DNA of 64,000 bases from Terriglobia bacterium (GCA_020073615.1 JAIQEX010000014.1:1-64000); one strand, 5' to 3'; numbered from the stretch's first letter, positions 34,502 to 45,000 are shown. The notes: generated from the sequence alone by a model not told the origin. Numbers and translations: made by a program.

Positions 34502-36678
34502 TGGGAAACCGGCGGCTTTACTGGCGCTGCAAAGTGCCGGTCCGCGAAATTCATGAACTGCTCCCAATCGTAGTTATTCTGGCCGTGGCTTCCACTGCGG
34601 ACGTGGTAGCCGACGAAGTTACCCACGGGGGTATCCACCGGCGGCCACTCGGTGGTCCCCAGGCCGGCCTCCTGGAACAGGTTATAGACCGGCTCGGCGC
34701 CCACCCCGGAAAGAAAAGAGCCGCGCGGGTCGCCCCAACTGTCCTGCTGGGCGGCGGCGATGTACACCGGCCGCGGAGCGTACAGCGCCACCATCTCGTG
34801 GTAATCCACCGGCAGTTTCGTGACGTCTCCGGCGTAGTCGATGAATCTTCCGTTGAACCAATGCGGCGCGTAGCTGGTGATGGCTTTCACGGTCTCGCCG
34901 AATCCGCGGCGCAGGATCACCTGTCCGGCGCAGCCGGCCTCGCCCGAAAAGGTGGCGGCGAAGCGCGTATCCAAGGCGCCGGCCCACATCGCCGCTTTGC
35001 CGAATCGCGAAACGCCGTTCAGCATCACGCGGCGTGTGTCCACGTCCGGATCGGTTTCCAGGTAATCCATGGCGCGGCTCAAACCCCAGGCCCACACGCT
35101 CAGCGCGCCCCAGTCGTCGGGACCGGGCGCGGTCTGCCCGGGCTTGGCGAAGTACTCCCTGATACTCCCCTTCCAGGCGTCGTTCTTATTGTCCGATTGG
35201 ATCTGTACGATGCTGGCGGCCACCATGCCGTAGCCTCGGTCCAGTACCATCGGATTCACCGCCCCAAAGCCGCCCGCCAGCAGAAACACCGGCACCGGTT
35301 CTCCGGTGTTGGGCAGAGTGATGGTCAAGTCCATGCCCGGCCCATCCTCCTTGCCGGAAAAGAATAACCGCACGCTCTTGGTGATAGCGGCGTGGCGGTC
35401 CTCGGCGAGCACTTTCCAGGTCATTGCCTTGGGCCGCTCCACCGGGCGGTGGCCGTAGATGGCATCTTCGAACAGCTTGACGATCTCGGGGCGCCGCTCC
35501 CCGGTCCACATCCCGGCATCGGCGACCCTTCGGCCGTCGCGCATAATCAGCGGGTCGGGCAGCGTGTACTGGGGCACTTTCGTCTCGTTGTACAGCGCCT
35601 TCGGCACTGCGGCGGAGCGAATGACGGCCTGGAACGCCGGCTTCGGTTGGCCATGGCGATCGAACAGCAGGGGGTAGCTGGTTCTCCCCTGGACCGGCCA
35701 GTCGTTGAGCCACGAATCGCCGTCGGTCACACCCCAGAAGGTCACCCGCGTAATGACGTCGCGGTACTTGGCAAACACCCCGAACAGGTCGCCATAGCGC
35801 TTGGCCAGCGCCGTTTGCACATTGTCCGGGAGGCCGGAGGCATAGGGATTGATTGTGGGGGGCAGCACATCGATGTCCAGCTCGGTGACGTTCACCTTCA
35901 CGCCGAGAGCCGAGAAGGCCTCGATGGTGGCGGATTGCTGCGCGATGGTGGGCCAGTCCATCCGGTCGTGCCCTTGCAGCCCGACGGCGGCGATGGGAAT
36001 GCCGCGCGCCTGGAGTTTGCGGATCAACTCGACGGCGCCCTTGCGCTTGGCTTCGTTCTCGAGCGCGAAGTCGTTGTAGTACAACTCCGCCCGCGGATCG
36101 GCATCGCGGGCGAATTCGAATGCCTTGGCGATGTACTCCTCGCCGATGATTTTCAGCCACGGCGTCGGGCGCAGGGAGCCGTCGTCGGCGAGCGCCTCGT
36201 TGACCACATCCCAGCCCGCGATGCGGCCGCGGTAGCGGCCCACGACCGTGCGGATGTGGTCGCGCAGGCGCTCGAGCAGCGCTTCGCGGCCGAGCGGCTC
36301 GCCCTGCTCGTTCTGGAAAACCCACCGCGGCGTCTGGTTGTGCCAGACCAGGCAATGGCCCACGATGAACATTTTGTTCTTTTCGCCGAACGCCACGTAG
36401 CGGTCGGCGGCGTCGAAGCGGTACGCGCCCGGGCGGGGGTGGACCGACTCCCACTTCAGAACATTCTCCGGGCTGATGGTGTTGAATTGCGCGGTGACGA
36501 TGCGCGCGCCGCGTTCGTCCTTTTCCTCAAACTGCGCCTGGTTCAGCGCCGCGCCGATGCGGAACGAGTCTTTGAAGGCGTCTTTCAGCGCGGCCGCCGG
36601 AGCCTGCGGCTGCGCGCCGGCGCCACCCGCGAGGCCCGCGATCAGCAGGCCGCAAAGCGTCACGAATCTACTGGACAT
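34498..36678 (-). CDS. Exported GH10 endo-xylanase-CE15 glucuronoyl esterase fusion
   Basis: Bifunctional hemicellulase of 726 residues. A signal peptide (LCGLLIAGLAGGAGA) is followed by a GH10 barrel (about 30-355) with acid/base Glu161 in WDVVNEAL and nucleophile Glu266 in VTELDID. A CE15 alpha/beta-hydrolase domain (about 370-720) has nucleophile Ser557 in GVSRFGK, Glu580 in SGEAGC and His698 in SHGQNNYDW. CE15 enzymes cut the ester between glucuronoxylan and lignin, and GH10 cuts the xylan backbone. It lies 18 bases after the GPH transporter gene and is coupled to GH115, whose alpha-glucuronidase removes the acid that CE15 uncovers. All catalytic residues appear present in both halves. 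Confidence 0.93.
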   Translation of the reverse strand: MSSRFVTLCGLLIAGLAGGAGAQPQAPAAALKDAFKDSFRIGAALNQAQFEEKDERGARIVTAQFNTISPENVLKWESVHPRPGAYRFDAADRYVAFGEKNKMFIVGHCLVWHNQTPRWVFQNEQGEPLGREALLERLRDHIRTVVGRYRGRIAGWDVVNEALADDGSLRPTPWLKIIGEEYIAKAFEFARDADPRAELYYNDFALENEAKRKGAVELIRKLQARGIPIAAVGLQGHDRMDWPTIAQQSATIEAFSALGVKVNVTELDIDVLPPTINPYASGLPDNVQTALAKRYGDLFGVFAKYRDVITRVTFWGVTDGDSWLNDWPVQGRTSYPLLFDRHGQPKPAFQAVIRSAAVPKALYNETKVPQYTLPDPLIMRDGRRVADAGMWTGERRPEIVKLFEDAIYGHRPVERPKAMTWKVLAEDRHAAITKSVRLFFSGKEDGPGMDLTITLPNTGEPVPVFLLAGGFGAVNPMVLDRGYGMVAASIVQIQSDNKNDAWKGSIREYFAKPGQTAPGPDDWGALSVWAWGLSRAMDYLETDPDVDTRRVMLNGVSRFGKAAMWAGALDTRFAATFSGEAGCAGQVILRRGFGETVKAITSYAPHWFNGRFIDYAGDVTKLPVDYHEMVALYAPRPVYIAAAQQDSWGDPRGSFLSGVGAEPVYNLFQEAGLGTTEWPPVDTPVGNFVGYHVRSGSHGQNNYDWEQFMNFADRHFAAPVKPPVSQ

Positions 36679-36696
36679 GGCTCGCTATGCTCCTTG

Positions 36697-38175
36697 TCAC
36701 ACGGCAACGAACTTGCTGCGGCGCTCGGCCAGCTCGTCCTGTATCCGAAGGTTCAGCTTCTTGCCGATTTTGTAGCACATCAGGCAGACGATGACGATCA
36801 GGAAAAAGATCGCCGGATACACGCTGATGGTGAGGCGAATGCCTTCCAACGCGCCGGGCGTCTGCGCCGCATTGGGACGGTAACCGTATCCGGCCAACAG
36901 CCAGCCGGCCATGGCGCCGCCCAGGCTCAACCCCGTCTTCAGGCCAAACAGGATGGTGGCGTAGATGACGCCGGTGGTGCGCCGCCCGGTCTTCCATTCC
37001 GCGTAATCCACCACATCGGCGAACATGGCCCAGATGAGCGGGATGGTGGGCGCGTAGGCCAGCGCCCGGACGTACTCCAGCAGGTAGACCGTTCCCACGG
37101 CGTCCGGAGGAAGCAGGACGAACAAGGCCATGAATATGGTGGCCAGTGAGAATCCCGCGAGCGCGACTGCCTTCTTGCCGAACCGAACCGCAAGCAGGGT
37201 CGAGAACAGCACGCCGATAACGGTAACGAGCTGGCTGGAGATATTGAACAGACTGAAACCTACCGAAGATACATTGGCTCTATTTACATCTACAATCAAT
37301 CCGAAGGTACTTAGTAAGTAATGCCAGACGCCGCCGGGAGCGCTTCCGATTGCGGGCGCCGTCAGCCCCAGAGAGGAAAGAAGCCCGAACAGGCGCTCGT
37401 GATCCAGAAAGTACCGGAAGTAGTAAGAAAGGGTTCCTCCTCTCATGGCCAGGACAATAAAGTGGGCCAGAGTAAGGATGAACATGGCAATCCAGGGGCC
37501 GTTTTTCAGCAGATTGCCGAAATCCTGCTTCGCCGACGACTTCTGCCTGGGGTCGGGCTGAATCCGTTCGCGCGTGGTCAGAAAGGTGATGACGAAACAG
37601 ACCACCGACACGCAGGCCCACAGGCCGATGGTCATCTGCCATCCCCTGGCGTTGTTGCCCTGCCCGAACTTCGCCACCAGCGGCAGCGTGAAGCCCCCCA
37701 CCATCAACTGCGCGATCATGGCCGCCACAAAGCGATACGACGATAGCGTGGTGCGCTCGGCCACGTCTCCAGTCATGACGCCGGTCATGGCCGAGTAAGG
37801 CGTATTGTTGGCCGAATACAGCGTCATCAGGAGAATGTTGGTCAGGCAGGCGTAGACCAGCTTGCCCGGGGCGCTGAAGTTGGGCGTGGAATAGGCCAGG
37901 ACCATGACCACGCCCCATGGCACTGCGGTCCACAGCACCCAGGGGCGGAACTTGCCCCAGCGCGTGTTGGTGCGGTCGGCCATGACCCCCATCATGGGAT
38001 CGAAGAATGCGTCCCACAGCCGGCCTACCAGCAGCAACGTCCCGGCCGCGGCAGCGGTGATCCCCAGCGTGTCGGTATAGAAGTTGAGCTGGAAGAGAAT
38101 CATCGTCTGGAAGACGAGGTTCGCGGCGCCGTCGCCCAGGCTGTAGCCCGCCTTTTCCAGGAAAGAGAGCTTCAT
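36697..38175 (-). CDS. GPH-family sugar:cation symporter
   Basis: Inner-membrane transporter of 492 residues with 12 predicted helices, of the glycoside-pentoside-hexuronide:cation symporter family (MelB/XynB/UidB type). The N-terminal family signature is clear: GYSLGDGAANLVFQ, LLLVGRLWDAFFDPMMGVMADRTNTRWGKFRPW. TPYSAMTGVMTGDVAERT follows later. By position between a GH3 and the GH10-CE15 genes it should import xylo-oligosaccharides, xylose or glucuronate. It starts inside the GH3 stop (ATGA overlap at 38172-38175), so it is translationally coupled. Confidence 0.92.
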   Translation of the reverse strand: MKLSFLEKAGYSLGDGAANLVFQTMILFQLNFYTDTLGITAAAAGTLLLVGRLWDAFFDPMMGVMADRTNTRWGKFRPWVLWTAVPWGVVMVLAYSTPNFSAPGKLVYACLTNILLMTLYSANNTPYSAMTGVMTGDVAERTTLSSYRFVAAMIAQLMVGGFTLPLVAKFGQGNNARGWQMTIGLWACVSVVCFVITFLTTRERIQPDPRQKSSAKQDFGNLLKNGPWIAMFILTLAHFIVLAMRGGTLSYYFRYFLDHERLFGLLSSLGLTAPAIGSAPGGVWHYLLSTFGLIVDVNRANVSSVGFSLFNISSQLVTVIGVLFSTLLAVRFGKKAVALAGFSLATIFMALFVLLPPDAVGTVYLLEYVRALAYAPTIPLIWAMFADVVDYAEWKTGRRTTGVIYATILFGLKTGLSLGGAMAGWLLAGYGYRPNAAQTPGALEGIRLTISVYPAIFFLIVIVCLMCYKIGKKLNLRIQDELAERRSKFVAV

Positions 38176-40508
38176 TCCACTACCAGGACTACCTTCTCCA
38201 GATCGGCGTCGCGCGACGAGTTACCCACCATGATCTCGAACTCGCCGGGCTCCACGGCATACTTCATGTTCACATCGTAAAACGCCAGCAGCTTCGGTGT
38301 GATATCGAAGGCCACGGTCTTGGTCTCGCCCGGTTCCAGGGTAACTCGCTCGAAACTTTTCAGCTCTTTGAGCGGCCGGGTTACCGAACTTACCGAATCG
38401 CGAATATACATCTGCACGATTTCCGTTCCGGCGCGCCGGCCCGTGTTAGTCACTTCCGCCCGCACGCGCGCCGCTTCGCCGCGTTTGATTTTCCTTCGCG
38501 CCACGCGAACCTTGGCGATGGCGAAGGTGGTGTAGCTCAGGCCATACCCGAAGGCGTAGAGCGGCGACACATCGTCGAACAGGTAGCCGCGGCGCGCCGT
38601 GGGCTTGTAGTTGTAAAACGCCGGCAGATGGCCCGCGGATCGCGGAATGGTAATGGGCAGCTTGCCCGCCGGATTGGTATCGCCGAACAGGACCTCCGCC
38701 ACCGCATGGCCGGTCTCCTGGCCCAGGTACCAGCACTCGAAGATGGCCGGCACGCTGCGGCTGAGAGCGTTGATCGACAGCGGCGCGCCATTGAACAGGA
38801 ACGCCACCACCGGCTTTCCAGTGGCCACCATCGCCTGCACCAGTTCTTCCTGCCTGCCCGGAAGGTCCAGGCTGGCGCGATCGCCCAAATGCTGGAACGA
38901 CCAGGCTTCGCGCGAGGTCAACTCGTTGCCGCCAATGGCCAGCACGATCGCGTCGGCCTGGCGTGCCACCTCCACCGCCTCTGCGATCTGCCGGCGGTCC
39001 TGGTCCGGATCGCTGGGCGTGACGGGGTCCTCATACCAGTTGCCCCCGATGGTAATCTTGCAGCCTTCGCTATAGAGTACCCGGGCGCGGTCGCCCACCC
39101 TCGCACGGATGCCTGCCAGCACGGTCACGTCGTGCTTCGGCACTCTGCTGTAACCGCCCAGCAGGCTGCGATCCGCGTTGGGCCCGATGACTGCGATCGT
39201 ACCAATCCGGCTCAGATCGAGCGGCGCCACTCCGCCCTCGTTCTTCAGCAGCGTAATGGCTTCCCGCGCCCCCTGCAAGGCCAGCCTCCGATGCGCGTCC
39301 GAGCCCGTCACGCGCGCGGCTTCTTCGGGGTCGACATAGGGATCGTCGAACAGGCCCATCTGGAATTTCCACTGGAGCATGGGCTCCACCAGCTCGTCCA
39401 ACCGGCGCTCCTTGAGGGTGCCGCCGCGGACCATCTCCACCAGGTGCCGGTAGCAATCCGGCTCCGGCAGCTCGATGTTGACTCCGGCCCGAACGGCGAG
39501 GGCGCAGGCCTCCTTACCATCCTTGGCCACGGAGTGGCCGCGCACCTCGGGACGATGGTTCATCTCGCGGATGGCATAGTAGTCCGATACCACGAAGCCG
39601 CGGAAGCCCCACTCCTTGCGCAGCACGCCGCCCAGCAGCCAGCGGTTGGCGTGCGACGGGACGCCGTCGATTTCGTTGTACGACGCCATGACGCTGATGG
39701 CGCCGCCACGCTGGATTGCCTCCTGGAAGGGGTACAGAAACGTCTCGCGCAGCGCACGTTCCCCAACGTTCGCCGGCGCGCAGTTGATGCCCGATTCCGG
39801 CTGGCCGTGCGCGGCGAAGTGCTTCAACGTGGCGATCACATGCCGCTTATCGGCAAAGGTGGCGTCGCCCTGAAACCCGCGCACCGCCGCGATGCCCATG
39901 CGCGACACCAGGTACGGATCTTCGCCGTAGGTCTCCTCCACGCGGCCCCAGCGCGGGTCGCGCGCCACATCCACCACCGGAGTCAACGCCTGGTGCGTTC
40001 CGCGCAGCCGGGCTTCGGCCGCGGTCATGGTGAAGAGCCTCTCCACCAGCTCCGGATCGAAGGTGGACGCCAGCGCGATGGGCTGTGGAAAGCTGGTGCC
40101 GTCGAGAGCCGCGTGCCCGTGCAGGCACTCCTCGTGAAACATCACCGGAATTCCCAGGCGGGTGTTTTCGACGAAGAACTTCTGGATGGCGTTGGTGAGC
40201 TCGGCCATGGCGCGCGCGTCGCGCCCGCCGCCGGCATCGCTGGGACGCCCGACCTGGCCCAGTCCCCGTCCGTCGCCGAACGCCGCACGGGCCTTTGCCT
40301 CGTCGAAGCGGCCTGCGGCATCCACCAGCGTCGTGGCCTTGGTCTGCCAGACGCACATCATCTGCGCCGCCTTCTCTTCCAGGGTCATGCGCCGCAGCAG
40401 GTCCTTGGCGCGCCGTGCGGCCGGAAGGCCGCGCTGGCAGTAGGGCGGAATCGCCGTCTTGCGGCTTCCGCGCCGGGTGGCGAGCAACGTCTTTTTGGCC
40501 CGTGTCAT
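38172..40508 (-). CDS. GH3 beta-glycosidase (beta-xylosidase/beta-glucosidase)
   Basis: Exo-acting GH3 enzyme of 778 residues with the three usual domains. These are a TIM barrel with nucleophile Asp309 in FRGFVVSDYY and substrate-site KHFAAHGQPESG, an (alpha/beta)6 sandwich with VIAIGGNELTSREAW, and a C-terminal fibronectin-III-like domain ending near FEIMVGNSSRDADLEKV. The N-terminus (MTRAKKTLLATRRGSRKT) is basic without a hydrophobic core, so the enzyme is probably cytoplasmic and acts on imported xylo-oligosaccharides. This contrasts with the exported GH10-CE15 and GH115. Coupled to the transporter by ATGA. Xylosidase versus glucosidase cannot be settled from sequence alone. Confidence 0.92.
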   Translation of the reverse strand: MTRAKKTLLATRRGSRKTAIPPYCQRGLPAARRAKDLLRRMTLEEKAAQMMCVWQTKATTLVDAAGRFDEAKARAAFGDGRGLGQVGRPSDAGGGRDARAMAELTNAIQKFFVENTRLGIPVMFHEECLHGHAALDGTSFPQPIALASTFDPELVERLFTMTAAEARLRGTHQALTPVVDVARDPRWGRVEETYGEDPYLVSRMGIAAVRGFQGDATFADKRHVIATLKHFAAHGQPESGINCAPANVGERALRETFLYPFQEAIQRGGAISVMASYNEIDGVPSHANRWLLGGVLRKEWGFRGFVVSDYYAIREMNHRPEVRGHSVAKDGKEACALAVRAGVNIELPEPDCYRHLVEMVRGGTLKERRLDELVEPMLQWKFQMGLFDDPYVDPEEAARVTGSDAHRRLALQGAREAITLLKNEGGVAPLDLSRIGTIAVIGPNADRSLLGGYSRVPKHDVTVLAGIRARVGDRARVLYSEGCKITIGGNWYEDPVTPSDPDQDRRQIAEAVEVARQADAIVLAIGGNELTSREAWSFQHLGDRASLDLPGRQEELVQAMVATGKPVVAFLFNGAPLSINALSRSVPAIFECWYLGQETGHAVAEVLFGDTNPAGKLPITIPRSAGHLPAFYNYKPTARRGYLFDDVSPLYAFGYGLSYTTFAIAKVRVARRKIKRGEAARVRAEVTNTGRRAGTEIVQMYIRDSVSSVTRPLKELKSFERVTLEPGETKTVAFDITPKLLAFYDVNMKYAVEPGEFEIMVGNSSRDADLEKVVLVVE

Positions 40509-40553
40509 AGTTTTTGAAAGCTAGCGATGTTCACCTAACTCGGCACATATCTA

Positions 40554-40727
40554 ACCGCCGAGACGCCGAGGCGCAGAGAAGTCCAAAAGGATTCTGCCTG
40601 CCGCTCTCCGCCACGCCGCGCTCTCGGGTTGGCCTTATCAAGCTCGGTATAGGTGCAGAATCCTGAGACCGCGGAGGAGCCGGAGACCGCCGGGTAATTA
40701 CTAGCCAATTCTCGGCGTCTCGGCGGT
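40554..40727. repeat. Nested inverted-repeat element (about 174 bp)
   Basis: ACCGCCGAGACGCCGAG at 40554-40570 is the exact reverse complement of 40711-40727. Inside it AGGATTCTGC (40588-40597) is the exact reverse complement of 40655-40664. The element fills the gap between the GH3 and ROK genes and has no coding capacity, like a MITE or REP-type element. The outer sequence resembles a repeat I recall from many environmental genomes. No target-site duplication is evident. Confidence 0.75.
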
Positions 40728-40740
40728 GAAATGCCGGCCC

Positions 40741-41934
40741 TCACACGTACATCCCGAAGTCTTTTTGCAGCACCAGCGCCACCGTGCCGCGCAGGCGGGC
40801 ATCGCCGCCATCCTCGCTGGCCGGAACCAGGCGGGGCGCACAGCCGCCGGGCAGCACTTGCGCCTGAACTTCAGCCTCGATGACCGGCCCGAAGCGGTGC
40901 CAGGCGCGGGTAAGGTCGCCTACCACCACGATGCGCTCGGGCGCGAGGCCGGCCACCACCATGCGCATGCCGCGCCCCAGGTATTGCGCCATCTTCTCGA
41001 TCGCTCTGCCGGCGCGCGCGTCGCCCTGATCGGCCAGGCGGAGCAGATCCGGGAAGGTCAGATCGCCGGCGCCCGCCCCGGCTTCCAGGTAGTACCGCAG
41101 TGCGGCGCGATTGGAAGCGAACACTTCCCAGCAGCCGCGGCTGCCGCATCCGCACACCGGCCCCTTGGGATCGAGCGGCACGTGCCCAAACTCGCCGGCC
41201 ATTCCGTTCAGGCCGCGCACTAATTGGCCATTCACCAGAAAGCCCGTGCCGATGCCCTCGGAAACCGTCACTACCACCAGGTTGCGCGCCTGGTCCATGT
41301 GATCGAACCACACGGCCGCCAGGACGCAGGCGTTGGCCGCGTTCTCCAGTTCCACCTCCAGGCCCGTGGCTTTCATGATGGGACTGCGAATGTCGAATTC
41401 GCGCCATTTGAGATTGGGGGCGAACACCAGCCGGTCCGAGCGGTGATCGAAGCGCCCCGGCACGCTGATGCCGATTCCTTCGATCTTCTTGCCCCGGCAG
41501 GAGGCCATGGCGCGTTGGATGCACCGGATCATGTCGGCGACGCCCGTTTTGGGGTCCGCAGCCGTCGCCATCACTTCCCGCGAAGCGAACTTGCCGTTCG
41601 CGTCCGCTACCGCCACGGTGGTCTGCGTGGGGCGAATGTCCACCCCGATAATCACGCGATCCTCGTTCAGCCGCAGAAACGTCGGACGGCGGCCCCGCGG
41701 CAGGCGGCCCATGGGACCTTCCACTACCCAGTGCTCCTCGATCAGTTGCTCGACGATCAGGGAAATGGTGCTCCGCTGCAATCCGCACAGACGCGCCAGG
41801 TCGGCGCGCGAGATGGGATGCCGCGTGCGGATGAGGTTCAACACGATGCGCCGGTTGATGTCGCGCACCACTTCACTCGAGGCGGCCTGAATCCGCTTCG
41901 GGCCGATCACTCCGATTTTGGCGGTGGTCACCAT
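40741..41934 (-). CDS. ROK-family transcriptional regulator (XylR/NagC type)
   Basis: Predicted sugar-responsive repressor of 397 residues. An N-terminal winged helix-turn-helix (about 25-85, ISRADLARLCGLQRSTISLIVEQLIEE) joins a ROK domain. The ROK domain has the phosphate-loop-like VIIGVDIRPTQTTVAV, the sugar-site segment GISVPGRFD and the GHVPLDP-x-GPVCGCGSRGCWE motif with His and Cys zinc ligands. It lies between the TonB receptor and GH3 genes, all in one direction, so it most likely controls the xylan locus in response to xylose or an oligosaccharide. The operator is unknown; the repeats near 45757-45794 are a candidate. Confidence 0.92.
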   Translation of the reverse strand: MVTTAKIGVIGPKRIQAASSEVVRDINRRIVLNLIRTRHPISRADLARLCGLQRSTISLIVEQLIEEHWVVEGPMGRLPRGRRPTFLRLNEDRVIIGVDIRPTQTTVAVADANGKFASREVMATAADPKTGVADMIRCIQRAMASCRGKKIEGIGISVPGRFDHRSDRLVFAPNLKWREFDIRSPIMKATGLEVELENAANACVLAAVWFDHMDQARNLVVVTVSEGIGTGFLVNGQLVRGLNGMAGEFGHVPLDPKGPVCGCGSRGCWEVFASNRAALRYYLEAGAGAGDLTFPDLLRLADQGDARAGRAIEKMAQYLGRGMRMVVAGLAPERIVVVGDLTRAWHRFGPVIEAEVQAQVLPGGCAPRLVPASEDGGDARLRGTVALVLQKDFGMYV

Positions 41935-42011
41935 GGGTCGACCGCGCCTCCGATTCGCGCCGCGGCCGCGGTCCCCGATTGGAGCCGCGGCCGCGGGCAG
42001 GCGGTTGAGTC

Positions 42012-42045
42012 TAGAATCAAATATACCCTAGAATCGAATATACCC
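42012..42045. repeat. 17-bp tandem duplication across the TonB-receptor stop codon
   Basis: TAGAATCAAATATACCC at 42012-42028 is followed directly by TAGAATCGAATATACCC at 42029-42045, with one difference. The second copy encodes the receptor's last residues (GYIRF and stop), and the first lies just past the stop. It looks like a small slippage duplication with no effect on the protein. Confidence 0.85.
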
Positions 42046-45000
42046 GCCCACTTGCAACTGACGCGCCGTCGATGCGGTGCCGGTGATCACGCTGTAATTG
42101 CCGAAGCTCGTCACTGAGCCGCCGCTATTCAACGTCGGCGCCGCGAACGTGGCGTTCGGGACAGAGAACGATGGCGTATTGGTCAGGTTGAACGCTTCGC
42201 CCGCGAGTTGAAGCTTGACTCGGCCTTCTTTGAAGCTGAAGGTGCGAGACACACTTTCGTCCATGTTGAAGAAGCCCGGTCCGCGCAACAAGTCTCTGCC
42301 GGTACTGCCGAGCGTCCCTACGGCTGGGTTCGCGAAAGCCGTCCCATCAAAATAGGGTGTGTTGGCGTCGTGGCCGCCCAGGATCGCCACAGTTGGGTTG
42401 ATCTGGTTGGCCGTCTGACCTTGGCCGCCGGCGTTCGTCGAGTTGTTGGAGCCGATGGTGAACGGCAAGCCGCTAAACCGGCTCAGCGTGCCGCTGATCT
42501 GGAAGCCCCCGAAAACCCAGGATGCCACACCGGATTTGAGCCACTTGTGCCCTCTGCCGAACGGGAGCTCGTAGACGTGATAGAGCTGGAACGTATGCGT
42601 ACGGTCGAAACCCGCCAGCTGTTTGTTCAGGGCATACGACACCGGGTAGGCACGAAACAGGCTACCGTCGCCGTTGTCGCCGTTATAGTTGTTGATGGCC
42701 TTGGAGAAGGCGTAGGCGACACCGATAACCGACGCGCCGAACCGCTTGGTTACCCTGCTTTGCAGTCCGTTGTAGGTCATGTTGCCGAACGGCTCGACGA
42801 AGTTAAGGTCGGTCGTCAGGAAAGGAAAGAGCTGGCGGCCGGCAGTGCCCGTGTTGGGAGCCGAGCCGTTGACGTTGACATTCATCATCTGGTGCACGGC
42901 GTGCGTGCCCGCGTACCCCACTTCGGCTGTCAACGTGGGCAGGAACTCTCGCTGGATAAAGAAGTTCCAGCTCTGAATGTAGCCCCGGTTCATATCCTCC
43001 GGAAACGAAGCCGCCATATTCGTTGTCGGCAAGTAGGTCTTGGTGGACGGATTAGGAGACGGCGTAATCTTGCCTACCGTGATGTCCGGAAAGGTCGGCA
43101 ACGGCATGCCGGTGCGCAGCGAGGCTTGGGTCACACCCGGAGTGGTGTCGAATTGAAAGGTAGCCGGCTGGTTAAAGTCCTGGTTGACCACGGACGGGAA
43201 TGCGTTGCGCTGGTTGCGCATGTTGTCCGGGTCCACGGTAATGCCGTACCCGCTGCGGATCACCGTCTTCGAGCCGAGACGATACGCCAGACCCAAACGC
43301 GGAGCGAAGTTCTTCTTGTTGGCGGTGGCGCCGGTGTCCCACGGAACGCCGCCCTCGCCGCCAATCAGAACGGCCTTTGTGGCAAGATCGTAGCGGCTCG
43401 CGCCGTAATGGTCATGGGAGAAAACCGGGTAGTATTCCCACCGCAGCCCGTAGTTGATGGTCAGGTTGCGTGTCACCTGCCACTGATCGCGCGCATACAC
43501 TGCCCAAGTCGCGAAGCGGAGTGCATTGGGGTTCTGAAACTGCGTGATTTTTCCCATCCGGCTGGGATAGCCGAGCAGGAACTGGGCCCAGGAGTTTGCC
43601 GGCACGCCATTGAAATTCACTGCGGCGCCGCCCTTTAATGCGGTCAGGTCGCCGAAGAATCCAAAAGTGCCCCGCGCTGTGCCGAAGGTCCCGCCCTGGG
43701 GCTGGAAGTGGTTGAGCGCGTATTTGTCATATTCGAATCCGAAACGCAGGTTGTGCGCTCCCGAAATCTTGCCCACGTTGATCGCCGTGGTGTATTGATT
43801 GTCGCGGAAATTGAACGGGCTTCCCGTATTCGTATTACCGAAGTTCGCGACGCCGGTGACCTGGAATCCCGGAATGCCGTTATAGCTCGATCCAACGCCG
43901 TTGGTGCCCGGAATTTTCAGCACATCCAGACCGAAGGCGCCTTGTTCCGGATCTCCGGTGGCACCGATATTCTGGCGGGTATAGCCCACATTGGCGTCCA
44001 CCAGCAGCGTGGGCGAAATGGTGTAGGTGAAGCCCGCGGCGGTCGTCTGAATCCGTCCGCCCGCTGTGCCCGGCTGGCCCCCCGCAAAGACATCGCCTTC
44101 GGCTTTTCCCATCACAAACACGCCGGGAATATCCATTGGCGATATGCTGTACCGGCCCCAAATCATCGCCTTGTCGGTCGGATTATAGTTCACCTTGAAA
44201 TCCGCATTCCATCGGTTGTAGATGCCGGCGCCGAAGGCGTCGTAATTACTGGTAAACGAATTAGCACGCGTGAGCGACGGCAGAAGGCCCGTCATGGTGG
44301 TCGCAGCCGGGTCGATCCGGTTGGACGGAATCTTATTGTTGAGAAATGGCGTGCGGCCAGTTCCGTCCGGGTTGCCCGTCAGGGGATCGTAGATCGTCAC
44401 GCCGGTGGCGCTGAAGTCTCCGTTTCGCATGTCCGCCGAGGGGAGCGTCAGGTTCGTAGACTGGGCGTATTGGCGCCGTTTCGTGCCCTGGTAGTCGGCG
44501 AAGAAGAACAATTTGTTCTTTCCATTAACGACTTTGGGAATATAGATCGGCCCGCCGACCGCGAATCCGTACTGATTGAAAATGTTCTTGTTGATCGGGC
44601 TGGTGTGGCTGAAGTAGTTCACCGCGGTCATGTCGTTGTTCTGGTTGCGCTCGAAGAGCGTTCCATGCAATTGGTTGGTTCCCGATTTGATGGTCACATT
44701 TACGGCCGCTCCTCCCGCCGCACCCTGTTCGGCGTCGAAGGAGTTGGTCGTGATGTTGACGGTTTCGATGGCTTCGGCCGGGGGCACGTAGGCGATGTTC
44801 ACGGGCAGCCACGGGTACGAGACACTGGCGCCGTCCATCTTTGTGCTGTTGCCGGTGGAGGAGACGCCGTTCATGAACAGCGTCTGTGCCCGCTGGGGAT
44901 TGCCCGCCTCCGAGTTCGCCTCGCGGCTGGCCGGAATTCCGGCACCGGGTATCAGGTAGAGCAGGCTCTGGAAGTTCTTGCCTTCTCCGCCGTTGTAGGG

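Noticed and set aside
40554-40727. Inverted-repeat element considered as an insertion sequence
   Set aside because: Far too short and without a transposase; at most a non-autonomous element.
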